A stretch of 64,000 bases of DNA from Perkinsus olseni (taxonomy: Eukaryota; Perkinsozoa; Perkinsida; Perkinsidae), in assembly GCA_013115135.1 (NCBI GenBank), contig JABANP010000171.1, positions 34,234 through 98,233 on the forward strand. Direction: 5' to 3'. Below are positions 33,701-46,900 of the stretch, in pieces (the stretch's first letter is position 1; every line of letters begins with the position of its first letter). The notes beneath the pieces are model-generated. The model was given only the letters and a program-made list of their open reading frames with translations. It ran no database searches and was not told where the DNA came from. Made by a program: the position numbers and the translations under genes.

Positions 33701-36164
33701 CCTCGTATAATCGATCAACCGTTTCATTTCTCCTCGAATCAGCGTTAAAAGCTTCACAATCAAAACAGGAAAGTTGTATGCAAAAGCAAGATACCGATCC
33801 CAGGGAGTAGAACCCGGATCGACCGCTACAGACTCCACACTACTAACCCGCTCAACCATAATGATGATTCATTCCCGACACAACTGCCATGGACTTTCTT
33901 CCGCATGCCTGCTCAATCTCGTCACCTTTCCGACCATTTCCCATGGAGGACAGTAAAATCTTACCTTCAATAAATAGTCCATCAAACTCAATGCGCTCAG
34001 CAGCACGCCATGACTCCCGGACGTTCCAGCATGTGCCCTGACCCAAAAAGTAAACTCAAATTCGACCATCTGGCAGTATCTGACACGACCCTCCCATCAG
34101 GCCAATCTCACCCGTTGGCTCCGCAGGCGCCCTCCACCAGCGGCCCCACACGCGCCGAAAACTTGTCTTCCAATTCCGTCACCTGAAGGAAAAATTTCTC
34201 ATCAAATCTCCAATCTTTTCGAAAAAAAATTTTCCCGTGAAAAAGGACAACAAAAAATCACGCCTGTTTAAAGTAAAACAGAAAAAATCTCAATTTCTCC
34301 GCTATTTCGCGCTCTAGCTAGTGGTAAGCGTCGCAAGCAAACGAGCTCCTCAGACAGAGGGACGAGAACATCCCAGAGGACGAAGCGCCACGAACGCTGA
34401 TCCGCCGGAGCGAAGGTTAGCCAAGCCGTTATCCACTGTAAAAAATGAGCCTACGGAGATGAACACTGGCCTAGGTCCCTCCGCTGTTGCCGGCCTATTG
34501 TCCACAATGAAGAATCACCTAGTCAGAAAGATGCCTCTTAAACGACCTCAAACGTAATATGACAGGTATTATCGTAGAACGCAAAAATTGCATGACATTC
34601 TCAAGTCGTCCACGAAATCAGGAATCGAAATTCCTTCACAATTGATACAACAGTAATATAATTTCGTAAAAATCCATTACAGATGAAACCGAAAGATTCC
34701 AAGTCAAATTCTCCGGCCATCCCCCAAAAATCTATTACTTTTTTTACGATCCTCAGCGCACACAGCGCAGCCTTCTTCTGGATATACGGACTCGAGCTGC
34801 CAGGCCCAACAAGCAGCTGCTCAACCTGACGTGTGCGTGCAACATATCATACCAAAACTTCACCGAATTATCACCTCGCGACTCAGCGACATGCACATTT
34901 CTGTTGACCCGATGTTGGCCAGTGCGCACAGGGCCAAACCAGTTACATATTGATTCTGAAATAGAAAAAGTATGACACAAAAATTCGTGAAACACCCTCT
35001 TCAACCTAAGATACGCGGACAGTTCATCCCCACCCGTATGAACTCATTCTCGGGCTCATGGGAACAGACTCGACCTGCCGGATCGACAGTAAAGGCGGCA
35101 ATGCTCAGCTATTCTCACCATTCCGAAATCAAAACGGAAAATTTTCTACCGAAATTCAAAATAAATGATACACGAGAGAACATTTTTTGACACGGTCAAA
35201 TTGGCAGTGGAAATAAGGGCATCGAGCTGACAAGCAACTCCGAACGGGAAATTTCAAAAAAGAAGACAGACTTTTTCTGACACCTCTAGCCATCTCACCT
35301 TCGAGTTCAAATCATTCTTTATGCTATTCGTGACAAGCATCAGCAACTCCGAGTTTTCGTCCAGCAGCTGCGTCAACCCAAGATACCTGACCCGAACTCC
35401 TGCGATTTAGCGGAAATGTGGTACTACCCTACCCCACTCTCTTCTCCGAAAACTTAGACGATGCGATGAGCTTCAGACAGTCCATCTGGCCGAAGTGCGT
35501 CGGGTAACCAAGCATGTGAATGTAGACCAACTTCGCCACATTCCGACTCCGATGGCTGATAAAATGAGGCGATTTGGGAAAAATGAGGTATCCAAAAATT
35601 TCACACGAGAAAACAGTTGACCCGATGACTGTAAAAAGGCAGAAAAATCCGGCACGTCCAATACTCAAAATACATAAATATGGCAAGATTGGGTAGCGCT
35701 AAAAAGGGAGGTGAAGCTGTATTTCTGTTGATCGGTCGACTCAGATCGTAGGCGTTGGTGAAGATGTGCATAGCATCGAGTAGGGTATTATACTGAAAAT
35801 TCAGGCCTCAATTTAATTCAAGGTCGCGCATCGCTTAAGCTGAGCATTTGTGGCGGGGTGTATAGTGCATCGTTCGACACAACGGATACGCGCCCGTTGG
35901 GGATACGCCTCCGATGAAGCCGTGATAGTTGACGCTCTTACTGGATATAACACAGTAAACTAGCGATGGTTATTGAATACCAATCCGTGCAATCATCATC
36001 ACGCTAAATGACCCTCGATCATCACCACACATCCCCTACTACTCCGGATCGCCATCCTTGAAGGACTGCCTGATCATGGCACACTCTCTGGCCACCACCG
36101 CCTTCTCCTCCGACTGCGTCTTGCACGCTCGAACTTGACGAATCAACTCGCGAAGCTTCGTCAT
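27797..36164 (-). CDS. AP-1 complex subunit gamma (gamma-adaptin)
   Basis: Large subunit of the AP-1 clathrin adaptor, working at the trans-Golgi and endosomes. About 20 exons are visible; clear ones are 36164-36040 (start, [13 protein letters not shown]), 35555-35430 ([18 protein letters not shown]), 35386-35293, near 34960-34875 ([15 protein letters not shown]), 34825-34753, 33555-33420 (SGYG..YDVGGI.DPFLQ), 33230-33070 ([21 protein letters not shown]), 32830-32720 ([13 protein letters not shown]), 32625-32405 in two exons ([24 protein letters not shown]), 32350-32225, 31940-31805, 31365-31245 ([15 protein letters not shown]), 30110-29990 ([11 protein letters not shown]). A Gln/Pro/Ser-rich hinge lies at 29200-28750 ([12 protein letters not shown]), and the ear domain at 28440-28320, 28060-27913 and 27855-27797. 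The C-terminus ([18 protein letters not shown]) matches the gamma ear ending. This separates it from alpha, beta and delta adaptins. Some exons between 31.7 and 29.3 kb are not resolved. Confidence 0.9.
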
Positions 36165-36587
36165 GATAATAATAGCAGAAGAAGAAAAACGAAGCTATCT
36201 GATGCTGCTGACCTTCAACCTTGTACCACTCAGAAAAAAAGATACTCTTCAAAATCATCATCTTTCCCATATACACTGCTCTATCTCGCTCACCAACAAA
36301 ACGAAAAAATATTTGTCTACGCAAAGCGAAAATCCATAGAACGCTCCCAATGACTCTAAGACGGGCAGGGACGGGTCCCTCTGAGGATCGCTATGAACTC
36401 CGAGAGGGTTCACGACGATTTCGAAGCGCTTCCCGCGCGCCACGAAATTATCATTATTATTGATAACCAGCTGAAACTCGACTTAGCATCGTCAATGAGA
36501 AATGCTTCAACTTACAGTCTCGAAACAATCATACGAAATGTCAGGAATCTTTTCTGCACGCACGCGCAAAATCTTCCCCGTGCGCAC
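36165..36587. other. Intergenic between AP-1 gamma and CDC50
   Basis: About 420 bp separating two minus-strand genes. It holds the AP-1 gamma promoter and the CDC50 3' end. AT-rich, no gene seen. Confidence 0.5.
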
Positions 36588-37955
36588 CTACGCCAGCTTC
36601 CGCTTGTCCTGCGCTTGGAAACTGAAGTACTGCACTCCACCGAAGGTCCTCGGCCACCATCTCTGCCGCAGCATCAGGTACACGCCCCAAAGGAAATACG
36701 CTCCGCCCACCATCACCAGGAAACCACCAACGACCATATTATTTCCGCCTTGCCAGTTCGTCGTCGTAACATAGACTGACTTTTTTCCACCGAAATCCTT
36801 GGCTGGCCAATTATCGAATACATCAACAACAATGACATCGCCCTCGGTAAAGTCGCTGTCGATTCTTCCGTATAATTTCAAGAAGGTCGAAGTTGCCGCA
36901 GTAGTGATCCAATTTCGAAACACCGTAGATTCCATACCCCATCCACTCGGATTCGGTACTTCATGATACCCCTCCAGTTCGTCCGACCCACAAGTTTGCG
37001 TAAAATTACAGTGCAGCTCCTCGCCGTAAGAGCAATCCGGCACGTAGATAACATCCCTCGCCCCACTACCGTATCTGATTTGCCTTCCCTTCGGTCTTAC
37101 CCGAGTAAACTCGACGTCCGCTGTCTTCGGCACGCACAGCGTCGGCGGCTGCAGCCAAAGCAACCAGAAATCATTAACCCCATACGGCTTCCCTTCAGAG
37201 TCCTTCCAAAGAAAAGCATCATCGCTCATGTCCCTCGGATTAACCGTTTCAACCGTCGCGTCATTAGTAAGCTCAGTGCCCATATAAATTCTAGGGATCT
37301 CACTACTCCCATTGGCTCGCTCCACTGTAAACCAATAGGTATCATTAAACGTGCTCTTCGCCACCAATCCGCACGGCAACGCTCCGACACTCTTATCATC
37401 TCCCATATGATCGAACAACCCACACTTTGCATAACGACTAGGATGAACGTTAGACGCTCCCGAAGTTAACTGATCCGTCGAGATCGATTTCATGTACTCC
37501 GCTTCGTTCTGATACACCCAGTCCATCCGGTAGTAAATATATACCGGTCCCGAGATGTTCTTAGTAACGGGAAATCTCAGCTGCCCATCAGCGTCGTATT
37601 TTCGATTCACCGCCCAAACCTTGCCGCTGGCAATAACAATCAAAATTCCATACGACAACAGTATCGCTGCAATTACCCAGACCAATAAAACTGCGGTGAA
37701 AGGGAGTCATAACCTGACAACAGCGGAGCGAAGCGTTTGCATGTTCACCATTTTAGCATCACTGCCTACCGGCATAGAAACCTTGTAATCCTGTTGCAAT
37801 AGGGCGTCCCAAGCTCCAATGATTTTCTCCTTGAAACTCACACGCCTTCTGCCTTCTCCTTCATCGAACTCGTCCCCCTTCACAGTGATTCTATGGTCCC
37901 TGAACAGCGTCGAACGAAACTCATCACTCCGAGCCCTTGCTTCTCTAACGATGGC
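36588..37955 (-). CDS. CDC50/LEM3 family, P4-ATPase beta subunit
   Basis: Obligate partner of phospholipid flippases; needed for their ER exit and activity. The main exon (37690-36588) has a first membrane helix (V-W-V-I-A-A-I-L-L-S-Y-G-I-L-I-V), then the family core G-P-V-Y-I-Y-Y-R-M-D-W-V-Y-Q-N, the lumenal domain with paired cysteines and N-glycosylation sites (N-D-T, N-G-S), F-x-N-W-I near 36905, and a second helix (G-G-F-L-V-M-V-G-G-A-Y-F-L-W). A short C-terminus follows. An in-frame TGA at 37709-37707 is removed by a 72-nt intron (donor GTGATG, acceptor ACCGCAG). The upstream exon then supplies F-K-E-K-I-I-G-A-W-D-A-L-L-Q-Q, which aligns with the cytosolic F-x-Q-Q-x-L-x-A-W-Q-P-I-L of the family. 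That exon has no ATG in frame, so the initiating exon lies upstream and the 5' limit given is only the edge of the open frame. Confidence 0.88.
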
Positions 37956-38441
37956 TCAGCATAATCCTAGATTGCACCTAGTCCTGCAAAATCCTGTCTA
38001 AATTAGACTACAATCACGGATAATCTCGAAATGCTTTCTAAGTCCACGGCGGACACAGGAATAGCGATCTAACCCCAGGCCGCCTCGCCGCGAGTATCCA
38101 AATACAATGCCGAGTAACATTCAACCTCATTCGGGGTAGTTCTCTACTCTTCGATACTAACAAGGACCAGCAGCAAGGGTATGTTATAATAACAAATATG
38201 AAGGATTGGTACACACCACATGGTACCATAATAAAGGTCTCATGATTATGGATCAATATCTTCCAAACCTACATACACCTAATGACAAGTTCGGACGCAA
38301 TCTATGTTAATGGAATTCCACCAGCCAATAATCTTTGCGATGTGAGATTCGCGAGCGTTTCTCATTTCGCGGCTGAAACTCCTGTGCGTTGAGTAAGCCT
38401 GGACCACAATGGTATGGATATGTAGAGCGATGTGATGTTTT
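37956..38441. other. Intergenic, upstream of CDC50
   Basis: No supported gene. It may contain the missing first CDC50 exon, for example near 37968 where an ATG precedes a possible splice site, but I cannot fix it. Confidence 0.35.
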
Positions 38442-38782
38442 ACTAAATAAAATTACTAAATTTTACTTACTTTTTTACTAAATAAAATTACTAAATTTTA
38501 CTTACTTTTTTACTAAATAAAATTACTAAATTTTACTTACTTTTTTACCAAATAAAATTACTAAATTTTACTTACTTTTTTACCAAATAAAATTACTAAA
38601 TTTTACTTACGTTTTACTAAATAAAATTACTAAATTTTACTTACTTTTTTACCAAATAAAATTATTAAATTTTACTTACGTTTTACTAAATAAAATTATT
38701 AAGTTTTACTTACTTTTCACTAAATAAAATTACTAAATTTTACTTATCTTTTCACTAAATAAAATTACTAAATTTTACTTCT
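38442..38782 (+). repeat. 35-bp AT-rich minisatellite, about 10 copies
   Basis: Unit starts ACTAAATAAAATTACTAAA and ends TTTTACTTAC plus a T-run. Copies begin at 38442, 38477, 38512, 38547, 38582, 38616, 38651, 38685, 38719 and 38754, so the period is 34-35 bp. Sequence variants (ACCAAAT, TTATTAAAT, ACGTTTT, TTTTCACT) change along the array, with the most regular units at the left. It lies between two genes transcribed in the same direction. Confidence 0.96.
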
Positions 38783-40092
38783 TTAGTAAATTTCTAACTA
38801 TCAAATCTACATTATGACAATATATCATCCAATACCTACATGCTACATAAGATAACTACCTCTGCCGGAAAGCTAAGGACTGTAACCCTTTCTACGATAC
38901 TTCAAGCAAGTAACCGCATTGAACGGTCTAATGCGCGCTTCCAAGCATCTATTCTCTTGTCACTGCAATTCAGGAGTCAAAGATGGCGAATCCGAAAATG
39001 GCACTTATTTCATCATTATCCTCGCTTCATCGTTGACTCACGCGAAATACGGAGAACACTGATGAGCAACACGCCTCCGATTTCACATCGCAATTTCCGC
39101 GATTGAAAAAAAATTTCTAGTGACAAAATTTGCAGTGAAAAAACAGCACTTCCCGTATTACAGGTGGAACACCATGATTAAATCATCCTCGACGGAACAT
39201 AAACGAATCAATTTTCCCCAAAATCGTGTAACAATAATTTCTGCCCTCCCCAATCACTACCCTTCATCCAGTGATATATTATGATCTGGATGGTGGGGCA
39301 AATCGGTCATCGTTGCTCCTCCCGAAACTTGATGCCTTCTACCAAAGATTGAACGGAGATTCACCATTATTATTACAAATTATTTTACAACTAAGAGAAA
39401 GTAGAAAAGCACTTTCAATGCCTGTCGAGATTCAGATGGCAACTTCGTCGAAGAATCATTCTGAGCTCAACATCCTCGTTACCGTTTATTCAAACACAGG
39501 TACTGAAGGGAGCAAAAAGATCTTTCTTCCCACTGCCAAACATCCTCATTTCTTACAAAGTTCGATTTGGGTGATCTACAAAATTTCACACAAGGTCTAG
39601 CCCATGAGCCCAAAGTTGCCTCCGATCGTAGAATTATAGAATAACCATTTTCCGCGGAACACCACCGCCGTGACTAAAGGCGTCTTCGGTCGCAAAATTG
39701 AAATGGCAAACTTTAGACATAACCTAGGGGAATGATTTCCGATATTTCCCTCTCACAGTGGACTACCATTCCAAGTAATAGTAATTTTCATAGAAGTCAT
39801 TTTATACCACATGCAAAAGATAAGGCCACTATGCTACGTGGTGGCGAGGCGACAACAGCGGGCTTATAATAGTAGTTGCTTTGCCACTGCATGTGTCTAT
39901 CGCTGAGCAATACAGGTACTACTAATCTCGAAGAGACTGCTGCGTCAAGATTGGCTAGTGGACACAGTGTCGACGGCGTGCTAGGGGAAAATGAAGATAG
40001 TATTTTTGTGCGGAAAAATGACAGCTGTGGGGGTCGAACCTGCGCCCCCAACTCATGACACGACAAAGACCTGCATGCATATGAAACAGTTG
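38783..40092. other. Intergenic between CDC50 and the giant gene
   Basis: About 1.3 kb. A plus-strand open frame of about 110 codons (39271-39600) has no recognisable family and AT-rich flanks, so I do not call it. A minus-strand B-box-like sequence (gcaggttcgacccccac) lies at about 40024-40041, just past the giant gene's stop. Confidence 0.4.
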
Positions 40093-40900
40093 CTAGAAAA
40101 CTGGGCCCTTGTAAATGAAGCCATATTGATTAACTAAGAGCCACCGAATATCCGGCCCGGCTCCATACCGCTCCTTTCGTAACTTATACTGAGTCACCGT
40201 ACCACCACCGCCGCCCTCGTCCTTCATGGCGTCCACTGTCCCTATAAGCTCCTGCTCCAATAACACTCGTGAATCTTCTCGCCATACCAACTTTCTCCCA
40301 ACTCCTTCCCTCACCAGCCACACCCTAGGCAAGCACCGGACCGCCTCCACAGAAGGCTCTTGCGGCGTCGTAGAGAACACGACCCCAACAGCCACGAACT
40401 CGTCGCTTGGAGGCATCGGTCGCCACACATTCAACGGCACTTCGCCACGACGCTCAGACCAGATCAATCTGTAGGCAATCGGGTGCGGCAAATATCTGTT
40501 CAACCAGTCGGTCATCGCTGAGGGCGCAGCAGAATTATCGACCTTCACCGAGTCCACGACCTCCAACGACAGACCGTGCGAGGGCTGCTTGAAGCTGTCC
40601 ATGGCCAAGTCGCCGAGGTTGACACGGACGCGAATTTCAGGACTTCTCTTCGCCGTCCAACCGCCGCCGTCTTCCAAGTGAGAATATCGCCACACACTTA
40701 AAGGAGCGCAGCTGATACCAGACGACGACCAAATCTTGGTGAAATGGCGGTGGGGGACAAGACGGAACTTGTACCGTGTAATCCTGTCATCAACGTCGGA
40801 TATTTCCAGCTGACGAGGATCGATCTTCGGTGTTGTGGCAGCTTCGATCGTCAGAGACTTGGAACTTTCAGAGCCACTCGCTACGAGGGAGTCAGGAAAT
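40093..40900 (-). other. VPS62/VPS13-like C-terminal region of the giant gene
   Basis: Reads K-I-W-S-S-S-G.. then L-S-V-W-R at the exon join, I-R-V-R-V-N-L-G-D-L-A-M-D and later P-L-N-V-W-R-P-M-P-P-S-D-E-F-V-A-V-G. Two W-R-P/W-R.. with L-G-D or V-G blocks are the repeating signature of the VPS62/DUF946 and VPS13 carboxy-terminal folds, which bind membranes in lipid-transfer proteins. Ends at a clean stop (40093). Confidence 0.6.
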
Positions 40901-43900
40901 TGCGCCGTCCACGCCTTTAGCCGTGACGACCCCGTCAGAATTCATCAAAAACTGCACGACTCTTTGAATATGGAGATCCGTAAGACCAGGAATATGGAGG
41001 CCCTTCAAACCCGTCACCGCCAGCTGCGGGGTTATACCATCTCGGTGATGCTCCGACCAAGCCATGAAGAGGTCGCTGGGTCGAATCCCACGCGCGGCAA
41101 TTCCTCCCCTCACCAGCGAGAGCGCATTTTTCAATGCGGCCCGTCTCGGGCTTCCTCAGGAGATATCAATACCCGCGCTATCGACGAGCCTCGCCACGAG
41201 CCTTGACTCTGCGGCTCTTAGACGACACGCCCGCATGCGCAGCCACCACTTCAACCTGGCTTCATACGGGACCCCTTCCAACGCTGTTTGCATAAGGGCG
41301 AGCTGCTGCGACGTAAATCCAGTACGCTCACAATCGACAAACTGCCAGAGTTGGTCGACGGTGGTGGTCGCGAAAGTCCTGCTGGTATCCCTATACGACG
41401 GACTGGCATCCAATGGCCTGGCGGACAGGCCAGGGCACCTCAAGGGAAAAGGAGGGCACCCCAACGGCAGCAGCAGCCCGGTCATCCCTCAGTCGATGCA
41501 TCGCTACTCGTATATGCTCAGCTTCAACCAAAGATACCACTCCCGCTCAGGCGAGGCTCCGGCAAGATACTCCCCTAGTGAGACACCCGACGGCAGCCGC
41601 TTCGGCGAGGCGTCCAAGTCTATCAGGTTCACAGCCGGCGACCCTAACTCTCCCGATTCAACTCGATCCATCAGCTGGTTGATCGTGATGCTCTCCTGTC
41701 CCTGCATAATCCCATCAACACTAATCCCAGCCGAATCGACCATATCCCTCGGCAGGCTACTAACGAGCGTCTCCACGTCCTCTCGAGAGAGACTAGCAGC
41801 GACATCAAAATCCAGCAGCTCCAGCGCGTTCTTCACCGTTTTGAAATAACTTCGCGACCGACAGGCTCCACCGGAATGCCCTGGGGCGGTCCAAACTCAA
41901 ACGTAACGATGACGTTTTTCAGTCGTCTAACCGCCCGCAGCTTCCAAGTATTCCGGTAAAAGTTGTTCGACACCATCATCGCCATCGGGAACTCCAAAGG
42001 TTCCGCTGCAGTTTGCCCCATCAGCCCGTTCGACACAGTGAGCTGATTGGCCGGATAAAACGTCTTGGCCGTCGCGCAGGCGTCCAGGCAAACTTGACGA
42101 AGATCCCATGGTGTAATAGGGTCCTTATCGCGATTGTACTTCTGATCTGTCGCGTACTCGGACTCTGTCTCAATCTCCAGCTCCTGAAGAACAGTCAAAT
42201 ATGTCCTCGCCGTACACACTCACAGTCACCAGGGTGCGGCAAAGAGAAATCGACCATCGGACCATTCAAGCTTGCTAGAAGGCAAATCGGTCCAGAACGA
42301 AACGACGATCACGACAAGTTGACTGCGTCATCGGTATTAAACGCGAGGAATGAAAAATCGTCCTTAAAACGAGAGAATACGCAAAAATGGTGGACCAAAC
42401 GAGTACGGTCTTGTCAGACGAAAAACTTGAGACGCAAGGAACCATGGATCAATGACTCTGGCACCAACATACCCCGGACGAAACGCGGCACACCCATCAA
42501 AAGTATCATCCCAGTTAACGAAGCAGCATGAAGTTACCTGTTGGACTTCCTGTTCTTGCTCTTGTTCTTGCTCTTCTTCCTGTTCTTGCTCCTGTTCTTC
42601 AACCTAACACCAACCGCAACTAACAAGTCACTTCATAAAATAAAACCCTACCTGTTCGCCCGACAGCTGAAGGAACGCGCTGCCGTATGATCTCGGGGCG
42701 CGTGACACTGCAGCGGCGAGCTCTCCTAGACGCTCCCTAGCCTGGAAAATTCGGTAATTCTTCCTAAACACTCAGCAGAATTTCTCACGATATTCTGAGA
42801 TTTCATGTCGAGCCAGTCGGTGGAGTAGTTCCCCAACTTCCGCTCTTCCTTCTGGTAAAGTCCTAGCTGCAAGCTGTCAGCCTCTGGGTCAGTACTTATC
42901 GTATGGTCCACAGGCTCCCGCAGGATCGACAGAGATCTGACCAGTGAGATATTCCATCTTCAACTCATTATCGGATGCAGTCTGTATTAACGAAGAAAAT
43001 GCAACATGCAAAATCGATGCCACTATCCACAAACGAAGATGGAAGATGATGCCTTTGCCTGACGCAAAGAGGACACATTTTTGCATGCGGCATACAGAAA
43101 TTAGGCCATTCAACAGTCCCACGGACTTCCGACCATGGAGGGCTTACTTGGCCGATTCATCGGGAATGTCCTTCATCCTCTTCCACGCAATCGAGCGCCA
43201 AACGTTCTCAAGGTTCTGCTGGCACAACAGGATGTACTGAGAACTCTCGCTAGTGATGGAATTAACGCATGCCCTGACAAAACGACCAGAGAAATATAAA
43301 GGGAGACGCGGCGCACGGTGTAGCCAATCCTGCATTAATTAGTTAAAAAACCACACGTTCTCCCAGTGGAGAAGACTGAAAGCGCGAGGCTTCCCCTACC
43401 TACCGGGCAAGCACTTTCAATAGAAGATCCTGTTGTGTGATAGGAGAGGGCTGATGATCTCCCAGGATTTGATGGCTCACCTGCGGGGCGGCGGACGAAC
43501 ATCACTCACACACGTTGATCGCATAGAAATTCGCAATGAAAATCTGTAATATGTAAAAAGACCGCATGAGCTAGAGCCTGACCGTTTGCCTATCACTCAA
43601 CAACGCCATGGTTGCTCTAACTCAGACTCTATCCGGTAATTTCATGCGTCATTGTCGGCCCTAGACGATCTGTGCTTTTCCAGGGGGCCTGATGGATGCT
43701 CACTACACCTAAAATTCCGGTGAAGTAGGCCAATCAAACTCTACTAGTTACTTCAGGCTTAGCCTCTAGTTTTCCGAGTGCGCACCTACGAAACCGTAGC
43801 CCAGCTTGACGCGAGTCAATGAAGTTATCAGATAAAATCTCAGCATCCCACTGACCATTCGCCGCTCAAGTTTCTTGTCATATTCGGACGTACGATGCAA

Positions 43901-46900
43901 AGAAATAGGACTCCCACATCGCCCCTACCTGCGTCGTAGTGATAAGACTCAGCTTCTGTCTCTGAGTTCCTCCCAGTCCCCTCAGACGGAATGCCGATTG
44001 CGCATAGTCCCTAAAGACACAGTAAACAGCAGCAACGACCAGGCCGCTGAAAACCCTTTGAGCTATTTCGTTGCAGTAGGGGTTGTTGTGGAACCCTAGT
44101 AGATTTGGCTCATAGTGAGGCGATAGTAAAAAGTAGTTGAGAGAATGGTTTTAGATAATGCGAGGCTAGTACGGGCACAGCCCGATTCTGTGACCCACCT
44201 GAAAGTCGTATCCTTGCCCAAAGTAATCATTCCAATGCAACCCGCAGGCTGAGGGATGTCCATTCCCGTGGTATGGATGTGGTCGTAGAAGGTGAACCGT
44301 CGACTGGGTGCCAGTCCCGAGTGTGCTAGTGGGATGACCAAACCCGTTGTTGGACCGCTCCAGTATCTAAGCTTAATCACTGCCATACATCGGAAGGCCG
44401 CCACGGCCACCAGTAAAACGTGAAATGAGTATCTTAGGTTGAAGAGTGCCATGAATGAAACGGGTCGCCACAGCATACCGCATTGAATTCATTAGAAGTC
44501 GTTCATCGCTCATTTCCATGATATGCTCTATCACAGCAGTAGCAATATTGCCTCTAATGGCAGAGGAAACCTCAACACGTTGAAACAGCACACAAGAGCA
44601 AACAAAGACTCGCTCCCGCCTCTCATCAATCATCAACAACTCCCCCAGTTCCAGATGACTAGGCCAGACGCGGCTCAGCGTTCCAGCCAACTTATGATGG
44701 GAAAGAAAACAACTCCCAGGTTACCAGTCGCTCATCGGAGCTGTCGTCCAAGAATACCACAGCATCAAATGCATCCTCGGGCAGCAGCCGAAGGAGCTCT
44801 CGAGCAACTTGCAGGTTACTCACACCCGTGATCAGCGCACCACAGTCTATCAAAGCGTAGACACCGGCAAGGGACGAGGCCTGAGACAAAAAATAATACT
44901 CCCGGCCACAGTCGTCTACCCCATCAGACAGGGTTGGAATATCGCACGAACGAAGACAGGGCTAAGTCTCATCCATCTGAGGCATTGTCTATGATGTTGC
45001 CAAGCTCAGAGCTTGGCGGTACGGTTGCCGAGCTCAGTACGGTTTTTTCTGGCATAAGTGACGCGGCGCGATTGAGGCGTATTCTTCAAACTTCTTTGCA
45101 TGAAAATGCCATCCTACGTAACGAGCTAGTGAACAACCCCTCGATTCAGTTGACAAAGTTCCCCCGCATCGCCGGTATAAACTCGATTGAGACGTTCCAC
45201 AACGCGAAGGGCTTCTTACTCGCTTGAGAAGGTCGTGGACAGTCCACTCAGCGGGTAGCGTAGCCAAAACGACCATCACCAACAACAACATCAGTGTCCG
45301 TCAGAGTAGCAGCAATATGGCCATCACAACCACGATCGTACCTGGCAGGAGCCTTCTCCGCCCGATAGCAACAGTCCCAGCTTACTGGCAGGCACCCCAT
45401 TTCGGTCGGCAGAAGGTCGTTCGGAGTTCCCGAGAAGCCCAGGCGATGATGGAACAACAGAGGGGACCCGAGCTCCTGGCCGCTGGCGACCAACACGCCT
45501 GAGAGAAGCCACCTCGCGAGACCGCTCCCACCAACTACGCTTACCAGGAGTGTGGGAGAGAGCAGCAGGGAAGGCCACGTTAAAGAGATAGTAGATCGTG
45601 GCGGAGGGCGACGCTCGACGCATTAGGTGCCACAGGATGTCTGAAAGGGTCATAAACGATATTGTCTTCACGAGTAGCCGCTTCTTGCGACGACAGGCCC
45701 AATAAAGACACAGAATGCTATATGATAGAGAATTTCCTGTAGAGTTAAAAACCATAATCATTCCGGTTCTATTATTCTCAGATAAGTGACAAAAACGCGC
45801 TTTCTCGTAGCTTGAATGCTTGATATTGATCGACATGGACTACTAGTATACCGTAGTACGATAACCGTACATTACTGAATACAGCTCCGAACGAGGGTTA
45901 CGTGCAACGTGAAGAAGGGAAATTCGAGACCATTTTCGGCGTCAGGCCGTCGCGACATCAGAGAGTCGTGGAAGCCGTCGAAAGCTCAAGCGCAAAATTT
46001 TTATACGGCGCTCGGAAGAGCTTGTGACAGACCCGAATGACGAAACGAATGACGAACGAATACGAATGACCCGAAACGAGCTATCTATCACTAATTGCTG
46101 TATACCAAACCATTGAGGCTCTCACTGGATAGAGATCCGAACAAGCCTTAAACAAGAGTTACGCGATGAACAACCGAACTATGAACGCTATTCACCCTAG
46201 CTGTACTCACCCATCTGTGCTGTATCCCGAGGATCCACCAGCTCTAGTGGCCACAGGGAGTTTCTTATAGAATCCATGTCGTCAGCATCATCACCATCAG
46301 TTGTCTCTGCATCGCTAACGCTAGGCTCAAATTCATGCCATGCTGTACCTAAGACGTATCCAAGGTCGACCCTAGGACTTCACAGATTGCCTCACCAGTA
46401 GCGCTCTTGTCCGTGCCCTTGCCGATGTCGACCAACGGCGTCCCATCCCACGCAAAGCCCCTCACTCGAGCCTCTCGCTTCTCTCGCCCACTTGACCCAT
46501 CTCAAGCAATCAGCTCGTCTGTAATGAGGCTTCCCAACCTCACTTTCCATACCATCTCTTGCGCAAATCACCAGCGCCTTGAAGTCCGACAGCCTCAGAC
46601 CACTGCGGCGATAGGCGAGCAAAGTAAAACCAATCAGTACATCGGGATGGGAGAACTCTGAAGTCGCGCTGGGCCTGTCTTTTCCCACATAAGGAACCGC
46701 CATCAACCTCCGAGATTTCGACGTCGTCTGAGTTATCCAATCTGACGGTAGCAGCCCGTAGTCCACCAGATGCCTCTTCTCAAGGATGAAGGGTAGGATG
46801 GTCTGCAGCCACTGGCGAGCCAACAGAAGGAGCTTCACGTCCTTATCGCCAAGGGCTTTGCATATGCCACCCTCGTCCTCACCAAAACCGTTCAAGAAGG

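Noticed and set aside
37707..37709. Selenocysteine or stop read-through at the TGA in CDC50
   Set aside because: A 72-nt GT-AG intron removes it and improves the match to the family.
39271..39600. Plus-strand gene in the 38.8-40.1 kb spacer
   Set aside because: Open for about 110 codons but AT-rich, without family resemblance, splice partners or a start context that stands out.
40020..40090. tRNA gene on the minus strand
   Set aside because: T-arm-like sequence is present but no acceptor or anticodon stem can be formed.
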